NCBI GenBank assembly: GCA_964578885.1
Contig: CAZOEO010000015.1
Span: 1 to 64,000 of the forward strand
DNA from: CAZRHR01 sp964578885
Lineage (GTDB): Bacteria; Bacteroidota; Bacteroidia; CAIKAF01
DNA: 64,000 bases
Direction of reading: 5' to 3'
Positions 26,801 through 36,000 of the stretch are shown one piece after another. The translations under genes and the position numbers were made by a program. Within the stretch, counting starts at the first letter, position 1; every line of letters begins with the position of its first letter. Below the pieces are notes generated by a model that had not been told where the DNA came from, searched no databases, and worked only from the letters and a program-made list of their open reading frames with translations.

Positions 26801-27163
26801 CACGCGCAGTATGAGCAAAAAGATCCGCTATTGATTTACAAGCAGGAATCTTTCACTTTATTCCAGCAATTTATTACCAAAATCAATCAGGAAATCATCG
26901 CCTTCCTGATGCGGGTGACCATTCATGCAGAAGCGCCACCTCAGCCGCAAGCCGCTCCAGCGCCGCTTCCCAAAAGATCGGAACCCAAACTTCAGACCGG
27001 CAGAGGAAGCTTGCCAGGAGAAGAGGAACTCGTCCGCGAAGCGACAGGCGCCCCAAAAGCACCCACCCGTGCACCCATGATTGCGGATGAAAAAATTGGA
27101 AGAAACGACCCATGTCCATGTGGCTCCGGTAAAAAGTACAAGAATTGTCATGGCACCGCCTGA
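23837..27163 (+). CDS. secA: Protein translocase subunit SecA
   Basis: A 1108-residue ATPase that pushes proteins through SecYEG. Present are MATGEGKTLVATLP (Walker A), VTVNDYLARRD, DEVDSVLIDEARTP, the GTDIKLGEGV block with TNMAGRG, RQLRGRSGRQGDPG and, at the C terminus, a SEC-C zinc motif (CPCGSGKKYKNCH). It is longer than E. coli SecA (901 residues) because of extra residues in the first nucleotide-binding part (roughly 330-440), as in other Bacteroidota. ATG 23837 is chosen over the TTG six bases earlier; a TTCCTTTG box ends 4 nt before it. A terminator follows. Confidence 0.97.
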   Translation: MSFLSKLLAGFVGNKNENDLKEIRPIVDQVRKAWEQLTPLSHDQFRQVTRDLISSIRGSVAALEAEKETLRKQAETQPQLSDGEKEKIFQEIDRLEKQILQTLDQQLDQSAALAFAIVKETARRFKENTTITVQATPDDLALQARKGYPTIEGNTVVWSNTWLAAGTPVTWDMVHYDVQLIGGYVLHKGKISEMATGEGKTLVATLPVFLNALAGRGVHVVTVNDYLARRDSEWMAPIFEFHGLKVDCVDRHQPNSEDRRLAYQADIVYGTNNEFGFDYLRDNMVGSPDQLVQRSHHFAIIDEVDSVLIDEARTPLIISGPAPRGDHQEYLQLKPMVDKLVNAQKRVVNLQFTEARKVLSSAEKTGKDDEKKAAEFLFRAYRGLPRNTALIKFLSEPGMRSVLQKTENYYMQDQNKEMPKIDDELYFVIDEKQNSVDITEMGINLISADVDDPHFFLLPDIATELSAIDQQEADPALRAQKKDALMRDFTVKSERIHTIQQLLKAYALFERDKDYVVMDGKVKIVDEQTGRILDGRRYSDGLHQAIEAKENVKVEAATQTYATVTLQNYFRMYHKLAGMTGTAETEAKELWDIYKLDVVVIPTNKPIQRKDLNDLVYKTKREKYNAVIDHVSELVEKGRPVLVGTTSVEISELLSRMLTLRKIRHQVLNAKLHQKEAEIVAEAGKAGTVTIATNMAGRGTDIKLGEGVREAGGLAIVGTERHESRRVDRQLRGRSGRQGDPGSSVFFVSLEDDLMRLFGSERISKLMDRMGLKEGEVITHSMITKSIERAQKKVEENNFGIRKRLLEFDDVMNLQREAVYRRRRNALYGDKVGIDISNMTYELCEAVVKSIPEPREFQDIEMECLRHLVVQPPMTEQEASKMNDNELIHALHGEVIRAMDARMQIIADQTFPVIKQVYESHAQQFENISVPFTDGMKMLQVTVPLKKAYETEGREVMLSLKKSIILALVDVHWKEHLREMDDLKHAVYHAQYEQKDPLLIYKQESFTLFQQFITKINQEIIAFLMRVTIHAEAPPQPQAAPAPLPKRSEPKLQTGRGSLPGEEELVREATGAPKAPTRAPMIADEKIGRNDPCPCGSGKKYKNCHGTA

Positions 27164-27191
27164 TTTAAAGTGCTTTTATTTTGAAGATTAC

Positions 27192-27225
27192 AAAAAAGGG
27201 ACAAAAGTATTGTCCCTTTTTTTTT
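27192..27225 (+). terminator. Rho-independent terminator of secA
   Basis: A 12-bp stem (27192-27203 with 27211-27222), 7-nt loop and T run, 29 nt after the secA stop. Confidence 0.92.
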
Positions 27226-27249
27226 ATTTTCATGGGAGATTCACTCATT

Positions 27250-28593
27250 ATGAAACACCATTTCCTTTCCTTCATTTGTGTTTTTTCAAGTTTTATGTTG
27301 GCTCAAAGTCAGGGCGTACTCATTGGATCCGGAGGAGGAGTTCCGTCTCCGGATGCCATGTTGGAAATTCGTTCCACTCAATCTGGCCTTTTGCTGCCAA
27401 GGCTTACTACAACCCAAAGGAATGCCATTGCGAATCCCACACCTGGGCTTCAGATTTTTAATACAAGTACGCAGTGTCTGGAGGCTTATTTTTCAAGCGG
27501 TTGGCGTAGTACCGCCTGTAATTGTGCTAGTTTACCAAATGCCACTTTTACCACCGGATCCGTTCAGGGAAGTTTGCAATTGCCATCTAGCTTTGCAGCA
27601 CAACCAGGCGCTACGTCTTATCAATGGACTTTTCCCGGTGGAAATCCTGCCACAGCATCTGGTCAAAACGCAAGTACAACCTGGGCAATAGCCGGAACTT
27701 ACACGGTGAAACTCGTGGTGACAGATGCGCAGGGCTGTGCGGATAGCTCTACCCTCTCTTATGTAGTAAATTCCTGTCCTCCTTCCGGTTCACAAACTTT
27801 TGCTTTCACCGGATCAGTGCAGAGTTTTGTGGTTCCTGCTTGTGCCAATTCCATTCAGGTTTCTGTGGCTGGCGCTCAGGGAGCCAATGGAATGAATGGC
27901 ATTCCGGGTACGGGAGGCTTAGGAGGCACGGTTACGGGAACCATGTCTGTAACTCCGGGGGAAACGCTTTCTGTGTATGTGGGTGGACAAAATGGCTGGA
28001 ATGGCGGTGGATTAGGAAGTTCCAATTCCGGGAACGGAGGAGGCGCGTCAGACATTCGTAGAAATGGCTTGGCTTTAGCGAATAGGGTAGTGGTAGCTGG
28101 TGGCGGCGGTGGTGGCGGTGGAGATACCTATGCCAATTCAAATGCATTTGGCGGAAACGGCGGAAACGGCGGAGGAATTGGTGCTGCCGGAACCGGAGGA
28201 ATCAATTCATGTTGCGGTGGGACCCAAGGCACGGCTGCATGGGCAAATGGAGGCGGGCAACCTGGCCAAAGTCACAACTGTTGGACCGTTTTCAATGGAC
28301 GATGTGGCGGCGGAGGTGGTGCTGGAGGGGATATTTCTGGTGGAACAGCTTCCACAGGTGGCGGAGCTCTCGGAACGGCAGGAACGCTCGGGCAAGGCGG
28401 AAATGGAGGGATTCATTCAAACTACGGAAACGGTGGCGGCGGCGGTGGCGGATATTATGGCGGCGGCGGTGGTTCTTCCGAAGGCAATGGCGGTGGTGGC
28501 GGTGGTGGATCCTCATTCACCGGAAACCTAACCTCCGTGACGGTGACCCCAGGGAACCGCGCAGGAAACGGCCAGATAGTCATTTCATGGTAA
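27250..28593 (+). CDS. Secreted PKD and glycine-rich modular protein (paralog of 323-1585)
   Basis: 447 residues from ATG 27250, starting MKHHFLSFICVFSSFMLAQS, a signal peptide cut near SQG. The N-terminal module (PDAMLEIRSTQSGLLLPRLT, then RNAIANPTPGLQIFNTSTQC) is followed by a PKD-like domain (GTYTVKLVVTDAQGC). A long glycine-rich part follows with several GGGG runs, ending in GNGQIVISW. The order and many segments match the protein at 323-1585, including SGSVQSFIVP / TGSVQSFVVP and ETLSVYVG. The two are paralogs, with most length difference in the Gly-rich part. ATG 27232 is possible. Surface or extracellular; function not known. Confidence 0.85.
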   Translation: MKHHFLSFICVFSSFMLAQSQGVLIGSGGGVPSPDAMLEIRSTQSGLLLPRLTTTQRNAIANPTPGLQIFNTSTQCLEAYFSSGWRSTACNCASLPNATFTTGSVQGSLQLPSSFAAQPGATSYQWTFPGGNPATASGQNASTTWAIAGTYTVKLVVTDAQGCADSSTLSYVVNSCPPSGSQTFAFTGSVQSFVVPACANSIQVSVAGAQGANGMNGIPGTGGLGGTVTGTMSVTPGETLSVYVGGQNGWNGGGLGSSNSGNGGGASDIRRNGLALANRVVVAGGGGGGGGDTYANSNAFGGNGGNGGGIGAAGTGGINSCCGGTQGTAAWANGGGQPGQSHNCWTVFNGRCGGGGGAGGDISGGTASTGGGALGTAGTLGQGGNGGIHSNYGNGGGGGGGYYGGGGGSSEGNGGGGGGGSSFTGNLTSVTVTPGNRAGNGQIVISW

Positions 28594-28955
28594 TCCCAGC
28601 TCCAATCCCTTGGTACTATCCATTTTTCTGGACGAATTGTGCTGAAAAATGGTTGAAAGTCTTGGAAAATTGAGGTGTTCGTTTGGCGTAAGATGTTGAA
28701 TTCCTAGTTGGTGTTTCGCTCGAAACATATCAGGGTCTATTTTTGAATTCCTTTTTCACCAGTACAGAAACTGAAATTTCAAGATCGGAAATGGACGTGA
28801 ACACCGTACTCCGATTTACAATGAGTTCCTTATGGAAATGTAACATCTTATAATAGAATACATAGTTTATAGAAGGAGGCCGGAATTACAGACATTCTTT
28901 TCCTAAAACAACATCCATAAGACGGCATACGATCCCCCTGGAAAAGGAACGTTGG
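28594..28955. other. Spacer without a gene
   Basis: No coding region, tRNA or clear terminator was seen in these 362 bases between two genes that run towards each other. The T-rich and A-rich parts are unremarkable. Confidence 0.4.
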
Positions 28956-29399
28956 TTATTTTAATTTTCGATCCAGAACGACCAAATAACCAACCAGGCC
29001 AAAGAAAAGAATGAGACTAACCGCTACCACCACCCAAATCTTACCATCTTTTTTCAGTCCGGTGGCCATTTCAATTTTATCTGAATGAACATGAAGCATG
29101 GCCGGTTGGCTAAGAAAATCCAGTGTAATGGTATTATCGTAGGTTTCTGTTTCCGTACTGGTGGTTTTTACTGAAAAAACCTGTTTGCCTAAGCTGCTAT
29201 CTAAAACCACTTTGGCAGTAATAACTCCCTCGCCGGAAAGGTGAAATAACTGGGTATCCATGTCTATTCCGGCTTGTGCGCGTGATACTCCCCGGTTCAA
29301 GATATTTAAGTTGACCAATGTATCGCCGGGCTGGAAATTTCCTCCTTGACCGAATACGGCCCACCCTGTGAACAACCAAGCCATGAGTGCCTGTTTCAT
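28956..29399 (-). CDS. CcmD-like protein with an added extracytoplasmic domain
   Basis: 147 residues: signal peptide (to about Gly18), an extracytoplasmic beta-rich segment (about 25-110), then SDKIEMATGLKKDGKIWVVV and a membrane helix (about 120-140) ending LVVLDRKLK. This last part matches the small CcmD proteins of Bacteroidota (the GKI[YW]VVVAV helix and a charged end), which are normally about 60-75 residues. The extra 80-90 residues are unusual and show no motif I recognise; the CcmE heme-binding His signature is not evident. Its start overlaps the ccmC stop (ATGA), so both are made together. Confidence 0.65.
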   Translation of the reverse strand: MKQALMAWLFTGWAVFGQGGNFQPGDTLVNLNILNRGVSRAQAGIDMDTQLFHLSGEGVITAKVVLDSSLGKQVFSVKTTSTETETYDNTITLDFLSQPAMLHVHSDKIEMATGLKKDGKIWVVVAVSLILFFGLVGYLVVLDRKLK

Positions 29400-30058
29400 A
29401 CCGATTCTTTTTTGCGTCGTATTTTTATTTCAATGGAAGCTACCCACGCTCCAACCAGCGTCCAGCCGATGATGGCCGGCCAGAAAACAGCGCGCATGCT
29501 GGATTTCAAATCTTTGAAAGATCCAAAGCCTGGATTTCCTCCTTTACCCGGATGCAGTGAATCTACTTCAGACATTCTGGGCAAAACGAGCACCAAAACT
29601 ACCATCAACAAAAAGGCAAAAATGCCATATGATGCACTTAATTCGCCTTTTTTCTTGGGATCTTGCACCAAGCTGCGTAAAATAAAATAGGCGAAATAGG
29701 CGAAAATGGTATACAATGCCCCATTTAGCTGAGGGTCTTTGGTCCAAAATGTCCCCCAAGTATATTTGGCCCAAACCATCCCTGTAACGATGCCAATGCA
29801 ACCATACAAAAGGGCTACCCGCGTGTACACGGCAGATTTTAAATCATCTTCGAGCTGTCCTTTTTGTAAAAAACGCAAGCCATATCCCACGCCAATCAGC
29901 AATAAAATGAACATGCCAAACCACATGGTAACATGAAAATACAGGTTGCGGATGGTCTCATGAATCACCGATTGGACAGACACTTCTCCCAGCCAGGCCA
30001 TGGGCAAAACGTATAGCATTATGGCTACCGTTAAAAATTTCCATGCGTGTTTTTTCAT
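29396..30058 (-). CDS. ccmC: Heme exporter/cytochrome c maturation protein CcmC (CcsA family)
   Basis: 220 residues with about six membrane helices. The tryptophan-rich WWD segment reads WAKYTWGTFWTKDPQ, flanked by conserved His residues (YFHVTMWFG and the LHPGKGG loop), which hold heme for delivery to apocytochromes c. It lies between ccmB upstream and the CcmD-like gene downstream, all on one transcript. The short length favours CcmC over the longer CcsA/CcmF proteins. Confidence 0.9.
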   Translation of the reverse strand: MKKHAWKFLTVAIMLYVLPMAWLGEVSVQSVIHETIRNLYFHVTMWFGMFILLLIGVGYGLRFLQKGQLEDDLKSAVYTRVALLYGCIGIVTGMVWAKYTWGTFWTKDPQLNGALYTIFAYFAYFILRSLVQDPKKKGELSASYGIFAFLLMVVLVLVLPRMSEVDSLHPGKGGNPGFGSFKDLKSSMRAVFWPAIIGWTLVGAWVASIEIKIRRKKESV

Positions 30059-30064
30059 ACGCTT

Positions 30065-30715
30065 TTAATCGCGCCAAAGGTAAGGAAATAATACTGTTCC
30101 GGCGACAGCCGTACCTGCTCCAATGGAGCCAAGCATCCAAATATAATCCGACCAACTGCCATCTGCCAGCAGGGCTTTGCCAAAGGCGGTAGTGGCCATC
30201 ACGAGCACGGGCATAAGTAAGGGTAAACCCAAAATGGCGGCCATTCCCTGGCCTTGACCTGCACGGGCTGCTACGGCTCCAATAAAGGTCATAATAACGT
30301 TCAGGGAAAAAGTGGCTGTAAATACAATGCCAATTACACCAACCAAACTCACTTGTAATGGACCTTCCAAAAGTCCAAAAAACAGGGCCAGGGCACCTAA
30401 CGCCCAAATCCAACCGCTGCAAACCGCCCACGCTAATCGCGCCATCATCAGGGGAATGCCTCCGGTGAGATAGTACAAATAAAGTTGGCGTTGCGCATTT
30501 TCCTGCCCGAAACTTCGGTTGGCGGCCTGCACGGCACTAAAAACCATAATGACCCAAAACAAGGCCCCGAAAACATCCGGATCCTGTATCGGACCAAAGA
30601 CCTGAAAACAGATAAAGAGGGTACAAGCCAAATAAAGGACGAGCATCCAAAGCGCAGCTGGTCTGCGAAATTCCATCCGGGCTTCATGGCGAAAAAGAAT
30701 CCAATACTCCCTCAT
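30065..30715 (-). CDS. ccmB: Heme exporter protein CcmB
   Basis: 216 residues with six predicted membrane helices. FRHEARMEFRRPAAL at the N terminus, VIMVFSAVQAANRSF with QENAQRQLYLY, and the second-half LPLLMPVLVMATTAF are typical of CcmB. It is the permease of the CcmAB transporter that helps release holo-CcmE. No ccmA gene is adjacent; an FtsE-like ATPase lies two genes upstream. The gap to ccmC is 6 nt. Confidence 0.92.
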   Translation of the reverse strand: MREYWILFRHEARMEFRRPAALWMLVLYLACTLFICFQVFGPIQDPDVFGALFWVIMVFSAVQAANRSFGQENAQRQLYLYYLTGGIPLMMARLAWAVCSGWIWALGALALFFGLLEGPLQVSLVGVIGIVFTATFSLNVIMTFIGAVAARAGQGQGMAAILGLPLLMPVLVMATTAFGKALLADGSWSDYIWMLGSIGAGTAVAGTVLFPYLWRD

Positions 30716-30721
30716 GTCCTT

Positions 30722-32110
30722 TTAGCCGAGGAAATAACTTTGGCCAAACGTTGGAATGTGAATAGGATCAATCCCTTTTTCCTCCAATCCATCCTTTAAA
30801 CTCAATTGGGCATCATAGTCTCCATGTACCAAAAATACGCTTCTGTAGGGCTTTTCTTTGCTGTGAGGAACGGCATCTATTAATTCCTGACGGTCAGCAT
30901 GGCCACTTAACGCTTTAATTAAATGCACATCTGCACGAACGGGTAAATATTTTCCTAAAATGCGCACAAAATCCGGTTGATGCAACAGCCGACCTCCTAA
31001 AGTGGAAGGCTCTGCATAACCTGTCATCAGAATAGTGGTTTTGGGATCTGAAATATGATTAAATAAGTGGTGCCGAATGCGTCCCGCTTCCATCATGCCG
31101 GAAGAAGAGATGACAATGCAAGGGCCATCAATATTGTTAATGGCTTTACTTTCTTCCACATTTTCCACAAAAAGAAGTTGGGTAAACTGGAATGGATCGG
31201 GATCTTTTTTCAGATAATTCTGGATTTCTTCATTGAAAAGTGCCAGATAGTCTTTAAAAATTTGGGTGCCTTTGGTAGAGAGCGGGGAATCTACAAAAAC
31301 GGGAATATTGGGCAACAAATCGAAGGTGCTCAAATAGTCTAAAGCGAAGAGAATCTCCTGGGTTCTTCCGATACTAAAGGCAGGAATAAGTAATTTTCCA
31401 CGTTTTTGGATGCAGGTTTTCTTGACCACATCCAACAAAGATTTCAGTGTGAATTCATGGTCTTCATGCAGTCGGTCGCCATAGGTAGATTCGCAGATCA
31501 AATAATCTGATGGTGGAATCGGGTCCGGCCGGCGCAACATCGAAGGAAATTTCCGTCCCAGGTCTCCGGTGTAAACCAGACTTTTCCCATGCTCCTCAAG
31601 AAAAATACCGGCAGATCCGAGCAGATGTCCTGTATTGAAAAAATAGCATTCCAATCCGAAAACGGAAAAGGGCTCCTGGTATTCTTTGGTGCGAAATAGT
31701 CCCATGACTTTTTTCGCATCTTCTTCTGTATAAATGGGCTCTCTTAGTGTTTTTCCTGCTTTAAGCCTTCTTTTATTGTCGTAGCGCGCATCTTCTTCCT
31801 GAATATGGGCCGAATCGGCCAGCATGATTTCGCACAAATCTTTGGTGGCGGGAGTGGCATAAATTTTTCCCCGAAATCCCTGTGCATACAAAGCGGGTAA
31901 AAACCCGGAATGGTCGATGTGGGCGTGGGTGAGGATCACCGCATCTATTTCTGATGACACAAATCCCGGAATCCGGTTTCGGGCCTGTTGTTCTGCTTCT
32001 TTTCCCTGAAATAGTCCAGCGTCTAGAAGAATATGCTTTCCGTTGGTGGTGGTAAGTAAATGCCGGCTACCAGTAACCGTTCTGGCTGCGCCCCAAAAGG
32101 TGATTTTCAT
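30722..32110 (-). CDS. Metallo-beta-lactamase fold ribonuclease (beta-CASP family)
   Basis: 462 residues. LTHAHIDHSGFLP carries the HxHxDH zinc motif. GLFQGKEAEQQARN, YTGDLGRKFP, STYGDRLHEDH and the C-terminal RMBL part (SGHADRQELIDAV) show a beta-CASP enzyme of the CPSF73/YSH1 type found in bacteria, likely an RNA endo- or exonuclease. It lies 6 nt before ccmB in transcription order, so it may be cotranscribed with heme-handling genes; any functional link is unknown. Confidence 0.92.
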   Translation of the reverse strand: MKITFWGAARTVTGSRHLLTTTNGKHILLDAGLFQGKEAEQQARNRIPGFVSSEIDAVILTHAHIDHSGFLPALYAQGFRGKIYATPATKDLCEIMLADSAHIQEEDARYDNKRRLKAGKTLREPIYTEEDAKKVMGLFRTKEYQEPFSVFGLECYFFNTGHLLGSAGIFLEEHGKSLVYTGDLGRKFPSMLRRPDPIPPSDYLICESTYGDRLHEDHEFTLKSLLDVVKKTCIQKRGKLLIPAFSIGRTQEILFALDYLSTFDLLPNIPVFVDSPLSTKGTQIFKDYLALFNEEIQNYLKKDPDPFQFTQLLFVENVEESKAINNIDGPCIVISSSGMMEAGRIRHHLFNHISDPKTTILMTGYAEPSTLGGRLLHQPDFVRILGKYLPVRADVHLIKALSGHADRQELIDAVPHSKEKPYRSVFLVHGDYDAQLSLKDGLEEKGIDPIHIPTFGQSYFLG

Positions 32111-32182
32111 GTGGTAAAATTAGGTATAATCTACGGGTAAAATGGAAGGAAGCGGACTTCTTTCAATACCTCCATTTCACAT

Positions 32183-32860
32183 TTAGGCGGGATGGTCTGT
32201 CAGCAGCGCCTCATCACATTGCAAAACCCTTCCGGGAAAATCCCGGATTAAAAGATAATCATGGGTCGCCATGAGCACCGTGGTGCCTTCTTTGGCGACA
32301 TGGTGCAGTAATTTCAGAATGTCGCGTGCCGTTTCCGGATCCAGATTGCCGGTTGGTTCATCTGCTAAAATGAGTTGCGGGCGATTCAATAACGCACGAG
32401 CTATGGCCACTCGTTGCTGTTCGCCACCAGAAAGGGTATGCGGGAATTTGAACCCTTTGGTCTTTAAATCCACCCAATCTAACACTTCCTCAATTCGTTC
32501 AGAACGGTCTACTTTTTTCTTCCATCCCGTAGATTCCAGTACAAAGGACAAATTATCAAAGACTGTGCGGTCTGGAAGTAATTGAAAGTCTTGAAAGACA
32601 ATGCCTAAGCTTTTCCTTAGCGCCGGAATTTGTTTGCTTTTCAGGCTGTGTACACCAAAACCGTTTACCCAGGCCTCTCCACTAAATGGTTTTAGGGCAC
32701 CGTACATGATTTTGAGCAAGCTGCTTTTTCCGCTGCCTGTTTTCCCAATCAAATACGCAAATTCTCCCTGATGAAGACTGAATGAGACGTTATGCAAAAC
32801 CATCATCTCACCCTGGTGAATGGTCACATCATTAAATTCAACTAAAGGCTTGCTCTCCAT
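32183..32860 (-). CDS. ftsE: Cell division ATP-binding protein FtsE
   Basis: 225 residues with LIGKTGSGKSSLLKIMYG (Walker A), IVFQDFQLLPDRTVFDNL, LSGGEQQRVAIARALL and LILADEPTGNLDP. The FQDFQLL...TVFDN pattern and ATHDYLLIRDFPGRV are characteristic of FtsE, which with FtsX controls septal peptidoglycan hydrolases. ftsX is not adjacent. Because ccmB lies nearby without a ccmA, a role as its ATPase cannot be excluded, but the sequence looks like FtsE. Confidence 0.85.
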   Translation of the reverse strand: MESKPLVEFNDVTIHQGEMMVLHNVSFSLHQGEFAYLIGKTGSGKSSLLKIMYGALKPFSGEAWVNGFGVHSLKSKQIPALRKSLGIVFQDFQLLPDRTVFDNLSFVLESTGWKKKVDRSERIEEVLDWVDLKTKGFKFPHTLSGGEQQRVAIARALLNRPQLILADEPTGNLDPETARDILKLLHHVAKEGTTVLMATHDYLLIRDFPGRVLQCDEALLTDHPA

Positions 32861-32972
32861 CTATACAAAGATCGGTACGAATTGCCGCGAACGTAACCAT
32901 TGTAAAATAATTTTTAAACATCCTACGTTGAAAAGTCAATCAACAATTTCAAAATCCACCCGAAGTGCCCTG

Positions 32973-32980
32973 TACCTTTG
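32973..32980 (+). promoter_or_regulatory. -7 promoter box of the TPR-barrel-HsdR_N genes
   Basis: TACCTTTG matches TAnnTTTG and ends 21 nt before ATG 33002. No clear -33 TTTG. Confidence 0.55.
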
Positions 32981-33001
32981 TTGATTGAAATACTGTTGCT
33001 C

Positions 33002-36000
33002 ATGCGCAAATACGTTTTTTTAGTTGGTTTGATGACTTTCTTGGGTTTCTCCCTTTGCTGGAAGCCACTCCATGGTCAGCGCCCCCAAACGTATCATGAT
33101 AAAGAACAAATCGTACTTCAGGTGCGAGACTTGATGGATTTGGAGCAATATACTGCTGCTCAGGCATTATGTCGTGAACAACTGATCCAACCTCAAGGTT
33201 TGTCCGAACACGCTCTTGCCCAATTTCGCTTTTTTGAAGCCGTAGCGGCCACGTATCTGTTTCAAATGGATGCAGAAGTCTTGTTGATGCGTTTTATCGA
33301 TTTACATCCCCAGGTGCCCCAGGTTGCCCAGGCTTATTTTCACCTTGGGAAAATTCATTTTCGTAACAAAGACTGGGATCAGGCGATTTACGCGTTTTCA
33401 AAAGCCGATGTTTTTCTCTTGGCCAAAGATGAATATGTTGAATTTTACTTTAAACAGGGATATGCCCAATACATGGCTTCTCAATCGGATGCTGCCCTGA
33501 ATAGTTTCGCGCAGGTCACGCCACGTGTTTCTCCCTGGAATGCCCCTGCACACTATTATTCCGGTCAAATCTATTATGAACGTGAAAATTTTCAGACAGC
33601 CCTGGACTATTTTTTAAAGGTCAGTGGGGACAAAACGTTTTCCAGAATTGTTCCGTTTTACATTGTGCAAATCTATTTCCGCCAGGAAAAATATGCCGAA
33701 GTCCTTTCTTATGGTGAAGTCCTTGCTGATACGTTGAAGGGCCCGCAAAAGCCAAGAGTTCAGCGTATTATGGCTGAAAGTGCATTTTTTCTCAAACAAT
33801 ATCCCACCGCTTTAAACTGGTATGAAAAATATGAAAATGGCGGCGGTCAATTAGATCGCGAGGGCTTTTACCGAATGGGCTTGGCCTATTATCAAACTGC
33901 TCAATATCAGGAAGCTGCGACTCGACTTAGGCAAACCACTTCCGAAGATGACAAGTTGACCCAATCTACCTATTTTTATTTGGCAGATTGCTTCATTAAA
34001 TTGGGAACCAAGCGACTTGCCCTGGATGCACTTCGGTTGGCGGCCGCTTCTGATTTCGATCCCGATTTGAGCCGTGAAGCCTTGTATCATTTTGCGAAAT
34101 TATCATACGAATTAGGCTTGAATCCGTATAATGAAGCGGTTGAAGCATTGGAGGCTTATTTGAAAAGATTTCCGCAAGCTCCCAACAAACAAGAAGCCCG
34201 CGAGTTGATGGTGCAAATTTACATGAGCGCCAAAAACTATAAGGACGCCCTGGCTTCACTGGAAACCATGCCCGATAAAAATCCACGTTTACGATTAGCC
34301 TATCAGCGGATTTTGTATTTCCGTGGTATTGAACTCTATAACAATTTGGATCATGATTTGGCCAGTCAGCATTTTTCCCGGGCCATTCAGGAAAATTTCG
34401 ATCCGGTGATTACGGCGGAAGCAAGATATTGGTTGGGAGAAGTTCGGTTTAAACAGAAAGATTTTCAGGCGGCCCGACAGGAATGGGAGGCTTTTTTGGG
34501 AACGCCAACCGCCAGAAAGTTCCCTCATTATGGTAATGCATGGTACAACTTAGGTTTTGCCCGTTTAAAATTGCGTGATTATCAGGGGGCGATTTCAGAT
34601 TTTCGGGCGTATTTGGAAAAATATGGGCAAAAAGATGCCTTCAAGACCAGTGACGCACAACTTCGTATTGCAGATGCGTACTTCATGATGAAAAACTTCG
34701 ATAAGTCTCTGGAGTTTTATCAGCGTGCGGCCAAAGGTCAGTTTCAAGTGGATTATGCTTTGTTCCAATCTGGTATTCTGTTTGGACTGACAGGTCAATA
34801 CAAAGAAAAGGTGGATGCACTGCGTCAGCTTTCTTCTCGTTTTCCACAATCGCCTTTGGCTCAGGAAGGGGTTTTTGAGACAGGTAAAGCCTTGATTCGT
34901 GACGGCCGTCCGCTTGACGCCATTCCAATTTTTGAGAAGTTGCTAACGGATGCGCCCAAGGGGAATTTCACTTCTCGCACCTATTTGGAGTTAGGACTCA
35001 TTTATTATAATGCGGAGAATGATGCGCAGGCCCTGGGTTGGCTCAAACGTGTGGCCGATGAATATCCTAAAACGCCTCAAAGCCAGGAAGCATTGAAATA
35101 TATTCAATCCATTTATACCAACGCGGGGCGGATTGACGATTGGTTGTCTTTTGTACGCGCACAGGGCGGTGAAGTAGGGCAGAGTACCTTAGATTCAGGC
35201 GCATATTTTGCTGTTTTACAAGCGATTCAGGCCAAAGATTGTCCTCGCATTCATCAGGCTGGTGAAGCGTATGTTCGAAATTTCCCCAATGGTGCCGGGA
35301 AATGGAATACCCTTCATCATCGCGCTGATTGTTATTTTGATGCGGAGAAAGATGAAGAGGCCTTGAAAATGTACGAGTTACTGATTGCCGCCGGTCCGGG
35401 TGCTTATTATGAAAATGCTTTGGTTAAAGCCGGATACATTTATTCAGAAGCCAAACAAGACGAGCAAACCTTACGTGTGTATACCGAATTGGAAAAAACC
35501 GCCGGAAGTACAGAAGTGCTCTTGCGTTGCAGAGATCAATTGATGCGTGCGCATTTCCGCCAAAGCAACTGGGCCTCGTCCATCGAATACGCCAAAAAGG
35601 TGCTCACCTTCGAGAAATTGCCGCCAGCCATCGAAGAAGAAGCCCATATGACTTTGGCCAGAGGATATCTGAAACTGGGTGAAGATGAAAATAGTCTCGC
35701 TTTTTCCCGTAAAATTTCGACCAATTCCGGATCTGCTTATGCAGCCGAAGCGGCCTACATGATTGGCGACATATTGTACCGAAAAGGTGAGTACAAGCAG
35801 GCGGAACGGGAGTTGCGTAAAGCCATCAAAACAATGGGTTCTTATCGCGACTGGATGGCTCGTTCTTTCATTTTATTGAGTGATGTGTATGTGGCCATGG
35901 AAGATTTTGTACAGGCCAAATCCGTACTCAAAACGGTCATCGACCGGCACGATGGCGCTGATTTGGTCCAGGTGGCCAAGGATAAATTTGAAGCCATCGA

